Shown here: piece after piece, positions 37,341-46,067 of the stretch
How the letters are laid out: each line of letters begins with the position of its first letter
Position numbering within the stretch: position 1 is the first letter of the stretch
Assembly: GCF_001735715.1 (NCBI RefSeq)
Contig: NZ_CP017259.1
Coordinates: forward strand, 1,795,501-1,859,500
DNA length: 64,000 bases
From: Formosa sp. Hel3_A1_48
Lineage (GTDB): Bacteria > Bacteroidota > Bacteroidia > Flavobacteriales > Flavobacteriaceae
Direction of reading: 5' to 3'
Translations under genes and position numbers: made by a program
Notes under the pieces: model-generated
Told to the model about the DNA's origin: nothing
Database searches by the model: none
What the model saw: only the letters and a program-made list of their open reading frames with translations

Positions 37341-38105
37341 ATGAAAAAAATTACACTATTATTACTTGTTTTTACATTTTTTATTTCTCAAGCGCAAAGT
37401 ACCACTACAGGTGAAATCACACTTACACCTGGCTTCACAGTACAGTTTGATGTTGATGGCCCAAATGATACGGTAACTATGACAATGGTTGGTCCTTCAA
37501 ATGTTTGGTTGGGGGTTGCAATAAATTCTACCCTCCCTGGTATGGGAAATTTAGGTGATGATGTAATTATCTTTTCAAATTCTGGTTTAAAAGATTACCA
37601 TATGGCAGGCGGTAATGGTGACCCCAATGAAGATACTAATCACTGGAATTTAATTGATGAGGATTACTCAATTCCTGGAGTTATTACTTTGGTTGCCACG
37701 AGGGTACTTGACACATCTGAGTCAACCGACTATGTTTTTTCAACTTCAACTGGGACTATTCCATTTCTCTGGGCAAAAGGAAATAATTCATTAAACTTAG
37801 GCTGGCATGGAGGCGCCAATCGAGGTGGAGCTCAGGGGACTTTTGTATTAAGTTCTCCATATTTTACAATGGAAAAATTTGAAATTTACCCCAACCCAAC
37901 AGTCGATGAGCTTAATTTTGAATTTCCTGACAATGTACAATCTGCCAACGTTCAGGTTTATAATATTTTAGGGAATCAAATCACGCAGACCCAATTGAAA
38001 AGAACAGTTCCAAAACTCGATACAAATGCATGGGCATCAGGGATGTATGTAGTGCAAATTATTACAGAAGATGCCGTTCAAACCAAGCGCATCATAAAAC
38101 AATAA
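37341..38105 (+). CDS. DOMON-domain protein with T9SS sorting signal
   Basis: 254 residues. Signal peptide 1-18 (ending SQAQ), then a DOMON-like beta-sandwich at about 20-175, with NVWLGVAINSTLPGMGNLGDDVIIF, YHMAGGNGDPNEDTNHW and NLGWHGGANRGG; DOMON domains of this kind bind haem b or sugar, and the Met and His residues in these loops could be axial ligands. A type A T9SS domain follows at about 183-254 (IYPNPTVDELNFEFPD to KRIIKQ), so the protein is exported across the outer membrane. Neighbours are ankyrin, DUF5777 and, divergently, cytochrome c and YceI genes. A surface electron-transfer role is inferred. Confidence 0.85.
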   Translation: MKKITLLLLVFTFFISQAQSTTTGEITLTPGFTVQFDVDGPNDTVTMTMVGPSNVWLGVAINSTLPGMGNLGDDVIIFSNSGLKDYHMAGGNGDPNEDTNHWNLIDEDYSIPGVITLVATRVLDTSESTDYVFSTSTGTIPFLWAKGNNSLNLGWHGGANRGGAQGTFVLSSPYFTMEKFEIYPNPTVDELNFEFPDNVQSANVQVYNILGNQITQTQLKRTVPKLDTNAWASGMYVVQIITEDAVQTKRIIKQ

Positions 38106-38111
38106 TTTTTT

Positions 38112-38960
38112 ATGAAATTTAAAATTCTCATTATTTTCTTATGCTTTACTTGTTTTGGTTTTGCACAAGACGATTTATTGAGTGAAATAGATGTTGAAAG
38201 TGAATCATCAACAACAGTAAGTTCTGTTTTTAAAGGGTTAAAAATTATAAACTTTGAGTCTACTAAACTTGTAGGTAAAGGCGGGTTTTATTTTGTGGTA
38301 TCCCACCGTTTTGGGAGTGTAAAAAATGGATTTGAAAATCTTTTTGGTCTTGATGAAGCCGTAACCCATCTCAATTTCATCTATGGGCTTACAGAGGGTA
38401 TTAATGTAAGCGCATCACGAAGCTCAAATCAAAAGATTTATGAATTGGCTTCAAAGTTTAGAATTATTAAACAATCTGAGCGCTTTCCGTTTTCAGTAGT
38501 AGGTTATACTTCAGTTTTAGCCAACACTGCATTGAGCACAGATAACTTACCAAAACTTGAATTCAAACACCGTTTGAGTTATGTTGCACAGCTACTGATA
38601 TCTAGAAAAGTAAACAACAAATTATCACTACAATTCACACCAACATTTTTTCATGACAATTATGTGGTCAACGATCTTCAAGACAATTCACAATACGGAT
38701 TAATATTTGGTGGGCGTTACAAGATTGGAAAACGCTGGTCTTTCAATTTGGAGTATGGTGCTCATCTTAACCGCGCCAAAAATTCGCTCTATAACAACCC
38801 TTTATCCTTAGGGTTTGATCTTGAAACTGGCGGTCATGTATTTCAATTACACTTTACAAATTCTCAATTCATGAATGCGAATGGCGTAATGGGAAACAGT
38901 ACTGGCGATTGGTCTGAAGGTGATTTCTACTTTGGCTTTAACATAAGCCGTTCGTTTTAG
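38112..38960 (+). CDS. DUF5777 beta-barrel outer-membrane protein
   Basis: 282 residues: signal peptide 1-18 (ending GFAQ) and a chain of alternating amphipathic strands to a C-terminal FYFGFNISRSF, ending in aromatic Phe as in outer-membrane barrels. It fits the DUF5777 family, found in Bacteroidetes with no known function; family features include VSHRFGSVKNGFENLFGLDEA and NINVSASRSSNQKIYELASKF-like strands. It follows the DOMON gene after 6 bases and so belongs to the same operon. It may form the outer-membrane part of this envelope system. Confidence 0.83.
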   Translation: MKFKILIIFLCFTCFGFAQDDLLSEIDVESESSTTVSSVFKGLKIINFESTKLVGKGGFYFVVSHRFGSVKNGFENLFGLDEAVTHLNFIYGLTEGINVSASRSSNQKIYELASKFRIIKQSERFPFSVVGYTSVLANTALSTDNLPKLEFKHRLSYVAQLLISRKVNNKLSLQFTPTFFHDNYVVNDLQDNSQYGLIFGGRYKIGKRWSFNLEYGAHLNRAKNSLYNNPLSLGFDLETGGHVFQLHFTNSQFMNANGVMGNSTGDWSEGDFYFGFNISRSF

Positions 38961-38962
38961 GC

Positions 38963-39460
38963 TTATTTTGCTTCCTGCAGATATTTCTTTTGAACAAAAT
39001 TAAACCCAATTATCAGTGCTCCGGAATAGAATAAATCACCCAGTAAAGCATTTCTAAAGAAAGGCAAGGCCAATGTATAACACTCCGCTAACCCAGTCCA
39101 AGTCTTTGGGTATCCCAACAGCCAAACTCCAAAGTTTGTAATGATAAAAAAGCTAACGCTACTTAATAGAATAGCCGAAAAGCTTGCTTTTTTCGATTGT
39201 GTTCCGATAAAACTCACTACCACAAAAGCAAAATAAACAAAAACAGTGATGCTCGAAAATCCTAGGAATAGATCAGATATTGCCATTACAGTCAAGGGTA
39301 GTGCATAGGCCATTACTTTATTGGAAAGGTATAGTCCTCCGAAAAGCGCTATGGCGGTAATCGGAGTGAAGTTTGGAAGATGAGGAACAAGCCTAGTGAG
39401 TACGGCTATTACCATGAAAAGAAGGATAACAATTGTTTTGTTGGCGGTTAAATTTTTCAT
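38963..39460 (-). CDS. DUF6580 putative membrane transport protein
   Basis: 165-residue hydrophobic protein with about five transmembrane helices. FTPITAIALFGGLYLSNK and the short LPLTVMAISDLFLG segment are typical of DUF6580, a family thought to resemble ECF transporter S components. In many Bacteroidetes it neighbours cobalamin uptake genes; here the 48-base upstream gap is too short for a cobalamin riboswitch and no such gene is present, so the substrate is unknown. It ends 2 bases from the convergent DUF5777 gene. Confidence 0.8.
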   Translation of the reverse strand: MKNLTANKTIVILLFMVIAVLTRLVPHLPNFTPITAIALFGGLYLSNKVMAYALPLTVMAISDLFLGFSSITVFVYFAFVVVSFIGTQSKKASFSAILLSSVSFFIITNFGVWLLGYPKTWTGLAECYTLALPFFRNALLGDLFYSGALIIGFNFVQKKYLQEAK

Positions 39461-39508
39461 TCAAAAAAGATTATTTTTCGTTGGCGTTAAAAATACTTAA
39501 TTTAAAAT

Positions 39509-40945
39509 TTAGTCTGCTATCATTAGAACATCTTTAGCATCTAATTTATCTGCAACGCCTAAGCTCTTTGAGCTATTTTGTTCAATTGCGAAACGACCAG
39601 ACCCCTCTATTGCTAATAGAGCCGCTTGTAATAAGGGTTCCGATACGTCGCCTAAAACTCCGTAATTTGATGCTTTTTCTTTAAACTCGATGTCAGGGAT
39701 CAAGCCTGATGAAGGTACTACAGTATTGTTTTTATTTACGGTAATTGCTATCAATGGCAGTAGCGCATAAGTGTGGCTGGGATTGACATTGGTTCTACTT
39801 AGATTTGATGAGTCATATATGATTTGCGAGGCTTGTGATTTTCCAACAGTAGTATCTCCTATTTGAACAACATCTATGTATGCTTTTAAGCTGTTGATAA
39901 TCATTTCGCTAGAAGAAGCGGAGGCTCTACTGGTTAATACATAAACTTTGTTTAGATTCAAACTATTGATGTTTGTGCCATTATTCAGAGTGGATGTAAA
40001 AAGATAGTCGTAATTATTGGTTTGTAGAGCTTCGTTGTATTGCAATGTCGCAAAAACTTGATTGTTGAAATCTCCAGTAATCATACTGCCTAAGGCTGCA
40101 GCTGTTGCCACACTGCCCCCAGGATTATAGCGAAGGTCAAGAACAAGATGGTCGATATTTTGAGCTTTAAATACGCCAAAGGCCTGATTGAGTTCCGTGT
40201 CAAACTCGTTAACAAATCCATTGTACATTAAATAACCCACTTTATCGTCTTCCAAATTAATTATTTTTGTGCTGTATACAGGGTTTTCGGTATAAACAGA
40301 TTTTGTCAATGTTATGGCTTCTGAATTATCATTTATGATGTCATCTGAGCTATCAGCCGTGTTGTTATCGTCATAATTAGCCAGATTTAAAGTATAACTA
40401 TCTCCACTCAAAAGCGATCTATAATTATCCACGGTCAAGCCAGTACCGTTAATTTTATTAAAAACCTGTCCTCTAGTGAGCGAGGTCTGACTGGCGTTGC
40501 TGTTGGGTAGGACAAGGCGTACAACACCAAACACATTGATTGAACTGCCAGGAACATAATAAAAGTTGAATTCAGCACCAGTTTTCTCGGCAACCCCACT
40601 AAGGGACTGTTCCAATGTAAAATAATTGCTAGTAATGATACTGAATCGATCTACACTTTCTCTATCATAGATTAAGTCCTCAAATAAGAGTTCAGGAGAC
40701 CCGTAATTTGTTAAATACTCTTGATAGTCTGAATTTGAACTAAACCGATCGTTTGCAAGATCTGGAATATTTGAGTTGTACAAGTATACAGCATTCATAG
40801 CTTTCCACACAAAGTCTTTAACATTCCTTGTGCTTGTTATGTTATCATCATTATCTTCAAAACAACTGAATGAAAATCCAATTAAAGTGATTAAGGCTAA
40901 ATATTTTATTTTTTTATTGATAGATGTATTTTTATTGTTTTTCAT
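39509..40945 (-). CDS. S41 family (C-terminal processing-like) peptidase lipoprotein
   Basis: 478 residues. A lipoprotein signal ends in SFSC at about residue 28. An N-terminal helical S41 domain is followed by a PDZ-like region (about 115-205) with GVVRLVLPNSNA and RGQVFNKINGTGLT, then the catalytic tail-specific protease domain: LDLRYNPGG, and nucleophile Ser in SRASASSSEM (about residue 345) with the general-base Lys in TVGKSQAS. ATG 40945 gives a basic n-region before the lipobox; ATG 40981 would add 12 residues. It likely degrades proteins at the envelope. Divergent from the ECF sigma gene. Confidence 0.9.
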   Translation of the reverse strand: MKNNKNTSINKKIKYLALITLIGFSFSCFEDNDDNITSTRNVKDFVWKAMNAVYLYNSNIPDLANDRFSSNSDYQEYLTNYGSPELLFEDLIYDRESVDRFSIITSNYFTLEQSLSGVAEKTGAEFNFYYVPGSSINVFGVVRLVLPNSNASQTSLTRGQVFNKINGTGLTVDNYRSLLSGDSYTLNLANYDDNNTADSSDDIINDNSEAITLTKSVYTENPVYSTKIINLEDDKVGYLMYNGFVNEFDTELNQAFGVFKAQNIDHLVLDLRYNPGGSVATAAALGSMITGDFNNQVFATLQYNEALQTNNYDYLFTSTLNNGTNINSLNLNKVYVLTSRASASSSEMIINSLKAYIDVVQIGDTTVGKSQASQIIYDSSNLSRTNVNPSHTYALLPLIAITVNKNNTVVPSSGLIPDIEFKEKASNYGVLGDVSEPLLQAALLAIEGSGRFAIEQNSSKSLGVADKLDAKDVLMIAD

Positions 40946-41027
40946 TTTTATAAATGCTATTATTAGAGACTGAACGATCAATATTTATACCACAATTTAC
41001 GTTAAAAAATAATAAAATTTAAAAAAA

Positions 41028-41035
41028 TAGTTTTG
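41028..41035 (+). promoter_or_regulatory. Putative -7 element of the ECF sigma operon
   Basis: TAGTTTTG, exact TAnnTTTG match 54 bases before the sigma factor ATG. No TTG lies at the proper distance upstream. An additional self-activated ECF promoter may exist but could not be recognised. Confidence 0.4.
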
Positions 41036-41089
41036 ATCTTGTAACAAATACCAAAACTACTCGTCTTGAAAATAACACGATCAGACAAT

Positions 41090-41605
41090 ATGAGTGAAAG
41101 CGAATACATAGCATTAGTTGATCCTTTCAAAACCAAATTGTTTCGGTTTGCTAAACGTTTTTTAGTTTCTATTGAAGAAGCAGAAGATGCTACTCAGGAC
41201 GTTCTTTTAAAATTATGGAAAATGCGGGATCGTTTGGGTCAATATAAAAGTCTAGAAGCTTTTGCAATGACCATTACCAAAAATCACTGCCTAGACCGAT
41301 TAAAGTCGAAGCAAGCGCAGAATTTAAAAATCACACACAATAATCACAAAGACCACAGATATGAGCTGCAAAAAGATATTGAGGTTAGCGATAGTATAAG
41401 ATTAATTGAAAAATTTATAACAACTCTGCCTGTTCAACAACAGTTGATTGTTCAGCTTAGGGATATTGAACAATATGAGTTTAAAGAAATTTCTGAAGTA
41501 TTAGAAATGAATGAAACAGCTATACGAGTGGCGCTTTCTAGAGCCAGAAAAACATTAAAAGAAAAATTGATAAAAGCACATAAGCATGGAATTACAAGCA
41601 ATTGA
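41090..41605 (+). CDS. ECF-type RNA polymerase sigma factor
   Basis: 171-residue sigma-70 family factor. Region 2 is visible as FRFAKRFLVSIEEAEDATQDVLLKLW followed by AFAMTITKNHCLDRLKSK (-10 recognition), and region 4 as LPVQQQLIVQLRDIEQYEFKEISEVLEMNETAIRVALSRARKTLKEKL (-35 recognition HTH), here quoted by its residues at about 118-164. ATG 41090 was chosen over the TTG at 41066. The next gene overlaps it by 20 bases and encodes a one-span membrane protein, the usual anti-sigma arrangement, followed by two DUF4252 genes. It probably responds to an envelope signal. Confidence 0.92.
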   Translation: MSESEYIALVDPFKTKLFRFAKRFLVSIEEAEDATQDVLLKLWKMRDRLGQYKSLEAFAMTITKNHCLDRLKSKQAQNLKITHNNHKDHRYELQKDIEVSDSIRLIEKFITTLPVQQQLIVQLRDIEQYEFKEISEVLEMNETAIRVALSRARKTLKEKLIKAHKHGITSN

Positions 41606-42074
41606 AGCGCTTTTAAAGAAATATGAGTTAGGAGAAACCTCTATGGCAGAGGAGACTCAATTAGCTTTATTTTTCAAATCGAGTTCAGTGCCCGAACATT
41701 TGGAGCATTACCGCTCGCTTTTTGATTATTTCTATAATTCAAGACAACAACAATACACAACAAAACTAAATTTTAAATCAACTTATTTTGAATTTAAGCG
41801 TTTATCTGTTGCCGCTTCAGTTATAATTTTATTAGGTTTAATTCTTAATTACAATTTAGAGTTGAAAAACAAACAATATTCAGAGGAAGAGCTTTTTGTT
41901 TATGATCAAACCAAAACAGCATTAGAAATGTTGTCAACGAATTTCAACAAAGGGACTTTACAGCTTAAGTCCTTAGAAATTTTATCTAAAACCCTTCAAA
42001 AAGGCGAGGAGAACATCTCCTTTTTAAATACATTTAATACAACAACCCGTAAAATATTTAAAATAAATAAGTAA
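41586..42074 (+). CDS. Membrane protein, likely anti-sigma factor
   Basis: 162 residues with a cytoplasmic N-terminal helical part (MELQAIEALLKKYELGETSMAEE, a hallmark opening of bacteroidetal anti-sigma-like proteins), one transmembrane helix at about 76-93 (SVAASVIILLGLILN) and a periplasmic C-terminal domain. It overlaps the sigma factor gene by 20 bases. No zinc-binding HxxxCxxC motif of the ZAS type is present. By position and topology it should hold the sigma factor at the membrane until a signal arrives; direct homology to a named anti-sigma family is not certain. Confidence 0.75.
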   Translation: MELQAIEALLKKYELGETSMAEETQLALFFKSSSVPEHLEHYRSLFDYFYNSRQQQYTTKLNFKSTYFEFKRLSVAASVIILLGLILNYNLELKNKQYSEEELFVYDQTKTALEMLSTNFNKGTLQLKSLEILSKTLQKGEENISFLNTFNTTTRKIFKINK

Positions 42075-42084
42075 ATTTAATATT

Positions 42085-42648
42085 ATGAAGAATATAATAA
42101 TCATTTTAATTTTTGCCATTGCTCCAATTGGATTTGCACAAAGTCTTTTTGAAAAATACGAAGACATGGATAATGTTTCTTCAGTAGTAGTCAATCAAAA
42201 AATGTTTGGTATGCTTGCTGAAATGCAAATTAAAACCAATGATCCTGAAGCTGACACTTTTTTAGAACAAGTTAAAACACTAAAAAATTTAACGGTCTAC
42301 ACTACTGATGATTTAACAGTTTCCAAAGCTATTATTTTAGATGTAGACCGCTATATAAAATCTTCTTCACTTGAAGAGCTCATGCGTATAAAGGATGGTG
42401 ATAAAAACATTAAGTTCTATGTTCAATCAGGCAGAGATGACAATCATGTCTCAGAACTTCTTATGCTTGTCAATGGTTTGACAAAAGCTTCGGATGCTAG
42501 AGATATTAAACTGGGTGGAGAGAAACGAATTGTTGAAACTATATTGCTTTCACTTACTGGAGACATTGATTTGCGTAATGTATCTAAATTGACAACTCAA
42601 CTTAACGTGCCAGGTGGAGAGCAACTTAAAAAGGCTTCTAAAAAATAA
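42085..42648 (+). CDS. DUF4252 exported protein
   Basis: 187 residues: signal peptide 1-18 (ending GFAQ) and a DUF4252 domain, identified from SLFEKYEDMDNVSSVVVNQKMFGML, the LKNLTVYTTDD strand and LMRIKDGDKNIKFYVQ. DUF4252 proteins are common in Flavobacteria next to ECF sigma/anti-sigma pairs and have no known function. It starts 10 bases after the anti-sigma-like gene, so it is part of this regulatory operon. It may be an effector or sensor in the envelope. Confidence 0.85.
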   Translation: MKNIIIILIFAIAPIGFAQSLFEKYEDMDNVSSVVVNQKMFGMLAEMQIKTNDPEADTFLEQVKTLKNLTVYTTDDLTVSKAIILDVDRYIKSSSLEELMRIKDGDKNIKFYVQSGRDDNHVSELLMLVNGLTKASDARDIKLGGEKRIVETILLSLTGDIDLRNVSKLTTQLNVPGGEQLKKASKK

Positions 42649-42651
42649 ACT

Positions 42652-43191
42652 ATGCGTTCATTTGTTCTTGGTCTGGGTGTTTTTATTTCAGTCTTTTTTT
42701 TCGGTTGTAATTCTCAGCCTAGTTTACAAACCTATTTTGTAGATCATCAAGAATCTCCCAATTTTATATCAATGGATGTTCCAATTTCCTTTTTGGGCGC
42801 AAAAGATGTTAAAATGACTGATAGACAACGTCAAGCTGTTAATTCTATTGATAAATTGAATATGCTTGGCTACAGTTTAAGGTCTGGCGATAACGATTCA
42901 TATAACAAAGAAGTTAATGAAATTAAAGACATACTAAATGATAAACGCTACAATGAACTGTTGCGTCTTGGTAATTTGAATGATGGTCGTGTAAAAATTT
43001 GTTACGTAGGAGATGATGAAGTTATTGATGAACTAATTGTTTTTGGGAGATCCAACAAGTATGGATTTGCAGTAATTCGTGTCCTAGGTGACGATATGGA
43101 AGTGTCTAAAATAATGGAATTAGGACCAATAATAAGCCAATTAAACACCGAAGATATTAATGTCGAAGGGTTTATGGACTTTATGCTCTAA
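42652..43191 (+). CDS. DUF4252 lipoprotein
   Basis: 179 residues with a lipobox FFGC (Cys at about 19) and a domain resembling the preceding DUF4252 protein: VDHQESPNFISMDVPISFL, LRLGNLNDGRVKICYVGDDEVIDELIVFG. It starts 3 bases after that gene. The pair looks like an old tandem duplication, one soluble and one lipid-anchored, controlled by the ECF sigma factor. Function unknown. Confidence 0.82.
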   Translation: MRSFVLGLGVFISVFFFGCNSQPSLQTYFVDHQESPNFISMDVPISFLGAKDVKMTDRQRQAVNSIDKLNMLGYSLRSGDNDSYNKEVNEIKDILNDKRYNELLRLGNLNDGRVKICYVGDDEVIDELIVFGRSNKYGFAVIRVLGDDMEVSKIMELGPIISQLNTEDINVEGFMDFML

Positions 43192-43235
43192 TCCATTCAC
43201 TGATTTATAAAACAGATACTTTAGCAGTAAATCTT

Positions 43236-44579
43236 TTATATCCCTGTGTAATTGGATGGGGTAATTTTCTTCATTTCGTCTTTAATTGCATCACTTACTT
43301 TAAGGGCATCAATAAACTCTGCAATAGAGTTTTGAGTTATAGCAGTATTGGTTCGCGTTAACCCTTTCAAGGCCTCGTAGGCATTTGGATAACCTTCACG
43401 TCTTAATATCGTTTGAACAGCTTCAGCCACTACAGCCCAGTTTTGTTCTAAATCAGTAGCAATTTTTTGCTCATTTAGAAGTAATTTATTCAAACCCTTA
43501 AGTGTGGATTTAAAAGCGATAATGGTGTGTGCAAAAGGCATTCCAACATTACGCAAAACGGTGCTGTCGGTTAAATCTCTTTGCAGTCTGGATGTTGGTA
43601 ATTTTGCGGCAAGATGCTCAAATAGCGCATTAGCTATTCCAAGATTTCCTTCACTATTTTCAAAATCAATAGGATTTACCTTATGTGGCATGGCTGAGCT
43701 ACCAACTTCTCCCTTTTTAATTTTTTGTTTAAAATAATCCATCGAAATATAGGTCCAAAAGTCACGATTCATGTCGATGATAATAGTGTTTATGCGTTTC
43801 ATCGCATCAAACAGCGCTGCAGCATGGTCGTAATGCTCAATTTGTGTTGTTGGGAATGAATGGTGCAGCCCCAATTCATTATTGACAAAGTTTGATCCGA
43901 ACGATTTCCAATTAATTTTAGGATACGCAACATGATGAGCATTATAGTTTCCTGTTGCACCACCAAATTTGGCAGCATTGGGAATACGCTTTAAAACCTT
44001 AAGTTGTTCTTCTATTCGAACTTTGAAAACTTCAATCTCTTTGCCCAATCGAGTAGGTGAAGCTGGTTGTCCATGAGTTCGGGCCAATAAGGGGACGGAT
44101 TTCCATTCCTCAATAAAACCGCCTAAAGTATCTACAAGAAGATTCAATTCTGGGAGATAAATATGCTTTATGGCGTCTTTAATGCTTAACGGAACCGCTG
44201 TATTGTTTATGTCTTGAGAAGTCAAACCAAAATGTATGAACTCTTTGTGTAAGCTTAGACCTAAGGCATCAAATTTTTCTTTGATGAAATATTCTACGGC
44301 TTTTACATCGTGGTTGGTCACACGCTCAATTTCTTTTATGGCTTTAGCATCTTCAGAAGAGAATCTTTCATAAATAGCACGCAAATCAGCAAACAAATCA
44401 GTATTGAAATCTTTTAATTGTGGGAGAGGAATAGCACATAAAGCGATAAAGTACTCGATTTCCACAAGAACGCGGTATTTTATAAGTGCTTCTTCTGAAA
44501 AATAAGCAGCAAGTTCATTAGTTTTGGATCGGTATCGTCCATCGATAGGAGAAATAGCGTTGAGTGGTGTAAGCGGCAT
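43236..44579 (-). CDS. purB: Adenylosuccinate lyase
   Basis: Purine enzyme that removes fumarate from SAICAR and adenylosuccinate; 447 aa homotetramer. The fumarase/aspartase-superfamily signature GSSAMPHKVNPIDFENSEGN is at about residues 290-309, with the catalytic Ser in the flexible loop, and LTSQDINNTA and RTHGQPA carry the other conserved residues. ATG 44579 (MPLTPLNAISPIDGRY) is the conserved N-terminus; the codon at 44588 adds only three residues. A matching promoter lies just upstream. purL, acting earlier in the same pathway, is 28 kb away. Confidence 0.96.
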   Translation of the reverse strand: MPLTPLNAISPIDGRYRSKTNELAAYFSEEALIKYRVLVEIEYFIALCAIPLPQLKDFNTDLFADLRAIYERFSSEDAKAIKEIERVTNHDVKAVEYFIKEKFDALGLSLHKEFIHFGLTSQDINNTAVPLSIKDAIKHIYLPELNLLVDTLGGFIEEWKSVPLLARTHGQPASPTRLGKEIEVFKVRIEEQLKVLKRIPNAAKFGGATGNYNAHHVAYPKINWKSFGSNFVNNELGLHHSFPTTQIEHYDHAAALFDAMKRINTIIIDMNRDFWTYISMDYFKQKIKKGEVGSSAMPHKVNPIDFENSEGNLGIANALFEHLAAKLPTSRLQRDLTDSTVLRNVGMPFAHTIIAFKSTLKGLNKLLLNEQKIATDLEQNWAVVAEAVQTILRREGYPNAYEALKGLTRTNTAITQNSIAEFIDALKVSDAIKDEMKKITPSNYTGI

Positions 44580-44598
44580 AAGATGCAATTTAAAAAGG

Positions 44599-44630
44599 CA
44601 AAGATATCACTTTTCGTTCTAAGAATTCAA
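44599..44630 (-). promoter_or_regulatory. Promoter of purB
   Basis: On the minus strand TTG (44630-44628), 21 bases, TATCTTTG (44606-44599), consistent with the Bacteroidetes consensus and 19 bases upstream of the purB start. Confidence 0.7.
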
Positions 44631-44671
44631 TTTGTTTGATAGATGATGGGATTAATTCCTATTTTTGAGGA

Positions 44672-45913
44672 ATGATTTCAAAATCGCCTGTTGTATTTTT
44701 CATAGGATTTGTATTTCCCGAGCCTAAATCATCTGCCGCTGGGAGACGTATTATTCAATTGATAAACTTTTTCAAGACTCAGGGGTTTACTGTTGTGTTT
44801 GGCTCTGCTGCAAATCGTTCTGAGCATTCATTCGACCTAAAATCTATTGGAGTTGTAGAAGAGCAGCTCTTTCTAAACAGTAACTGTTTTGATGATTTTA
44901 TATTAAAATTGAACCCAAACATAGTTGTGTTTGATCGTTTTATGACCGAGGAACAATTCGGTTGGCGGGTAGCGGATTTTTGTCCAAAGGCCATTCGTAT
45001 TTTAGATACTGAAGACCTTCATTTTTTACGGAAAGCAAGAAAAGATAATAAAAATGGATCGACTGTTTTTTCCAAAGAATACTTAAAAACGGATACCGCT
45101 AAGAGAGAATTAGCTAGTATATATCGCTCCGATCTCTCATTAATTATTTCTGAAATTGAAATGGATATTTTAATAAAACAATTAAATATTCCCCCCGATT
45201 TATTAATTTATATTCCTTTTCTTTTGGATAATCATTCGATTCCAGATCAATTAAATTCACCTAAATTCAGTAAGCGTAATGATTTCGTTTTTGTTGGAAA
45301 TTTCTTGCATCCTCCTAATGCTGATGCCGTATTGTTTTTAAAAACAAATATTTGGCCTCATATTCACAAAAAATTACCTCAAGCATCTCTCCACATTTAT
45401 GGTGCTTACCCCAAGCAAAAACATTTAAATCTTCAGAGCAAGAGGAATAACTTTTTTGTTCATGGCCATGTTGATGATATTGATTATGTTCTCTCATCGT
45501 CAAAGGTTTTGTTAGCACCCCTTCAATTTGGCGCTGGTCTTAAAGGTAAGGTTGTTGATGCCTTACGAAATGGAACTCCTTGTGTTCTGTCCTCAATTGC
45601 AGCAGAGGGAATTTTTGGAACAGATTCACCTAACGGCTATGTAATTGATGATGAACGTCTTTTTGTTGAATACTCTATTGAACTTTATACGAACAAAACT
45701 CTTTGGGAAACCAGTCATTATAATGGCTTTGAAATTCTTGAAAAACGTTTCGGTTGTGCTAAATTCTATTCTAGCATGTTGTTCAAAATACGAGAAATAC
45801 AAACGCATTTGGAGGAACATAGACTAAAAAATCTAACAGGAATGCTGTTACAACACCACGGCATACAAAGCACGAAATATTTTTCTAAATGGATAGAAGC
45901 TAAAAATAATTAG
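44672..45913 (+). CDS. Family 4 (GT-B) glycosyltransferase
   Basis: 413-residue glycosyltransferase of the GT4 type. The N-terminal Rossmann half starts VVFFIGFVFPEPKSSAAGRRI, a nucleotide-sugar superfamily opening with substrate-binding SSAAGRR, and the C-terminal half holds FVGNFLHPPNADAVLFL, LHIYGAYPK and VLLAPLQFGAGLKGKVVDAL with the E/D-x7-E-like donor region around LSSIAAEGIF. It is soluble, with no transmembrane segment, and alone between purB and the pappalysin gene, so its product (exopolysaccharide, glycoprotein or O-antigen) cannot be said. Confidence 0.85.
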   Translation: MISKSPVVFFIGFVFPEPKSSAAGRRIIQLINFFKTQGFTVVFGSAANRSEHSFDLKSIGVVEEQLFLNSNCFDDFILKLNPNIVVFDRFMTEEQFGWRVADFCPKAIRILDTEDLHFLRKARKDNKNGSTVFSKEYLKTDTAKRELASIYRSDLSLIISEIEMDILIKQLNIPPDLLIYIPFLLDNHSIPDQLNSPKFSKRNDFVFVGNFLHPPNADAVLFLKTNIWPHIHKKLPQASLHIYGAYPKQKHLNLQSKRNNFFVHGHVDDIDYVLSSSKVLLAPLQFGAGLKGKVVDALRNGTPCVLSSIAAEGIFGTDSPNGYVIDDERLFVEYSIELYTNKTLWETSHYNGFEILEKRFGCAKFYSSMLFKIREIQTHLEEHRLKNLTGMLLQHHGIQSTKYFSKWIEAKNN

Positions 45914-46067
45914 CTCAGAGCACTTTAGGCGTTATAGATCAGTTGATATTCTGAAGTTTAATTTGGTTAAGCAGCCATTGTTGACACAGTTAGTGATTTT
46001 TTAGTATCAATTTTATATAATAAATTATATTTTAATATATTTGATGAGATCCCAAATTTATATAAAA

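Noticed and set aside
39461-39508. Cobalamin riboswitch in front of the DUF6580 gene
   Set aside because: Only 48 bases separate the genes and no conserved riboswitch box is present.
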